A stretch of DNA of 7,561 bases from Rickettsiales bacterium (GTDB taxonomy: Bacteria; Pseudomonadota; Alphaproteobacteria; TMED109): NCBI GenBank assembly GCA_002689905.1, contig NZIN01000060.1, forward strand, positions 7,541-15,101. Direction: 5' to 3'. Both the position numbers and the translations under genes were made by a program. Position 1 is the first letter of the stretch. The number at the start of each line of letters is the position of its first letter. This document shows positions 6,774-7,561 of this stretch, in pieces. The notes beneath the pieces are model-generated. The model was not told the origin of the DNA and did no database searches. It worked only from the letters and a program-made list of their open reading frames with translations.

Positions 6774-7408
6774 CGATCACCCAGCCGCCATTTGCGCAGC
6801 CGCTCACGGAAAATATATGCCCCCGCAAGCATTACCAGAACGCCTGCACAAATCAGCGCAACCTGCGCGGCGGGATGCATTGCCGCCACGCCCGCCGTGG
6901 CTGTGGCTGACGCCCCTGCCAGCGCTGTAACCGTGCTGGCTTGAAGGGTGGTGCTTTCGCTTGGATTTGAACGCGGCGCGATTGCCCGGCGTACCCCCAG
7001 CAGCTTCGAGGCGGGATAGGCTTTGACATTCACCTGATCGTTTTGATTGCCGCCCAGCAGATTGATTTTCTGCGCCCCTTGGCCTTTGAAAAACCCCACA
7101 TGGCCCTGCCAGCTGGCTTTGCCCGACAGGATCACCACATCGCCCTCTTTGGCCTCGCTGAGAGGTATTTTTTGGCCCCAGTCTAAATAAGAGCGCGCCA
7201 GAAGCGAGCCGGTGCCTTTACCCCCCGCTCGCAACAAGACCGAGCCAACAAAAGCCGCGCACCAGGGCACCGCATCCTGTTTAACCTCAGAATGCCCGGC
7301 CTCGGCAAACATTGCCAGAACCAGAGGATTGTTTTCGGACCCCGCCCATTCCCATATCCCGACCTGTTTTTGCGCATGCTGCATTATGGTTTTGTTTAAA
7401 TCAGTCAT
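6770..7408 (-). CDS. TIGR02594-type phage endolysin (CHAP/NlpC-P60-like) with C-terminal membrane segment
   Basis: A 212-residue protein. Residues 1-145 match the TIGR02594 phage/prophage pattern: QVGIWEWAGSENNP (15-28), PWCAAFVGSVLLRAGG (48-63), TGSLLARSYLDWG (66-78), GDVVIL (89-94), GHVGFFKG (102-109), LLGGNQNDQV (117-126) and LLGVRRAI (136-143). Cys50, His103 and probably Asn121 fit the catalytic residues of a CHAP/NlpC-P60-type peptidoglycan amidase/peptidase. Residues 146-182 are an Ala/Ser/Thr-rich linker, then a clear membrane segment (183-200) and a basic end RERLRKWRLGDR. There is no N-terminal signal peptide. The ATG at 7408 is preferred to a GTG at 7429 because GAGAGAG lies five bases before it. 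It is the first gene of the lysis cassette. The 130 bases upstream hold no supported gene. Confidence 0.9.
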   Translation of the reverse strand: MTDLNKTIMQHAQKQVGIWEWAGSENNPLVLAMFAEAGHSEVKQDAVPWCAAFVGSVLLRAGGKGTGSLLARSYLDWGQKIPLSEAKEGDVVILSGKASWQGHVGFFKGQGAQKINLLGGNQNDQVNVKAYPASKLLGVRRAIAPRSNPSESTTLQASTVTALAGASATATAGVAAMHPAAQVALICAGVLVMLAGAYIFRERLRKWRLGDR

Positions 7409-7413
7409 AGGAT

Positions 7414-7441
7414 CTCTCTCGTGACACACCCCGCAAGAGAG
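7414..7441 (-). promoter_or_regulatory. Inverted repeat covering the endolysin ribosome binding site
   Basis: In the cassette mRNA, CUCUCUUG (7441-7434) can pair with CGAGAGAG (7421-7414) in an 8-bp stem (seven Watson-Crick pairs and one U-G) with a 12-base loop. The 3' arm is the Shine-Dalgarno sequence itself, five bases before the ATG at 7408. Folding would hide the ribosome binding site. The pairing is seen in the sequence; translational control is an inference. Confidence 0.45.
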
Positions 7442-7561
7442 CGAAGGATCGGTTAGAATTGCTGCATCTACGTAAAGACTACGCGCGCTTGATTAACCGC
7501 CATGTGCCGAGGGCTGACATATGCCATGATGCCTCAAAACCTGCCACGCAAACGCAGCGCC

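Noticed and set aside
6626..6930. Two overlapping plus-strand frames of 94 and 80 codons
   Set aside because: They lie antisense to the i-spanin and endolysin genes, are Pro/Ala/His-rich as expected for complements of coding sequence, and have no support of their own.
7430..7561. Possible tail of another minus-strand gene upstream of the endolysin
   Set aside because: Two frames are open to the window edge for about 22-27 codons before stopping, but neither has a recognisable sequence and the stretch is too short to choose.
1..7561. CRISPR array, tRNA or rRNA gene, toxin-antitoxin or other defence genes
   Set aside because: No regularly spaced repeats, no cloverleaf-like sequence with a TTCGA-type arm, and no defence-type domains were found on either strand.

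Overview
The window looks like a chromosomal segment of a marine alphaproteobacterium of the Rhodobacterales (Roseobacter-like). The reasons are the S21 protein sequence (it begins MLQVSVRDNNVDQAL), the tripartite tricarboxylate transporter with a divergent LysR regulator, and the TIGR02594-type phage lysis protein. The assignment is by remembered family resemblance, not by a search.

Left part (1-3777): the 5' end of a LysR-family regulator on the minus strand faces a tctC-tctA-tctB operon on the plus strand across a gap of about 310 bases. That gap holds a plausible lysR promoter overlapped by a small dyad. The operon encodes a periplasmic solute-binding protein, a large 12-TM-class permease and a small membrane subunit, which together take up an unknown carboxylate. 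It ends at a strong rho-independent terminator (3733-3777).

Middle (3778-5480): a dead IS630-family element. Its transposase can be followed almost from end to end, but it carries three nonsense codons, two single-base frameshifts and substitutions at two of the three catalytic acidic positions. About 500 bases of apparently non-functional DNA follow, with one weak trace of a decayed minus-strand reading frame.

Right part (5482-7561, all minus strand): rpsU (30S ribosomal protein S21) with its own terminator, then about 630 bases with no convincing gene, then a compact phage-type lysis cassette. The cassette is transcribed as endolysin with a C-terminal membrane segment, then i-spanin, then o-spanin embedded in the i-spanin gene. 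The first two are joined by an ATGA overlap. The o-spanin start lies 77 bases inside the i-spanin gene. The Shine-Dalgarno sequence of the endolysin lies in one arm of an 8-bp inverted repeat, so translation of the whole cassette may be gated by RNA structure. No capsid, tail, integrase or separate holin gene is visible here, so the window probably catches the edge of a prophage or a remnant.

Nothing here is clearly a new type of system. The most interesting local features are the endolysin/membrane-domain fusion, the hairpin over its ribosome binding site, and the embedded spanin pair.
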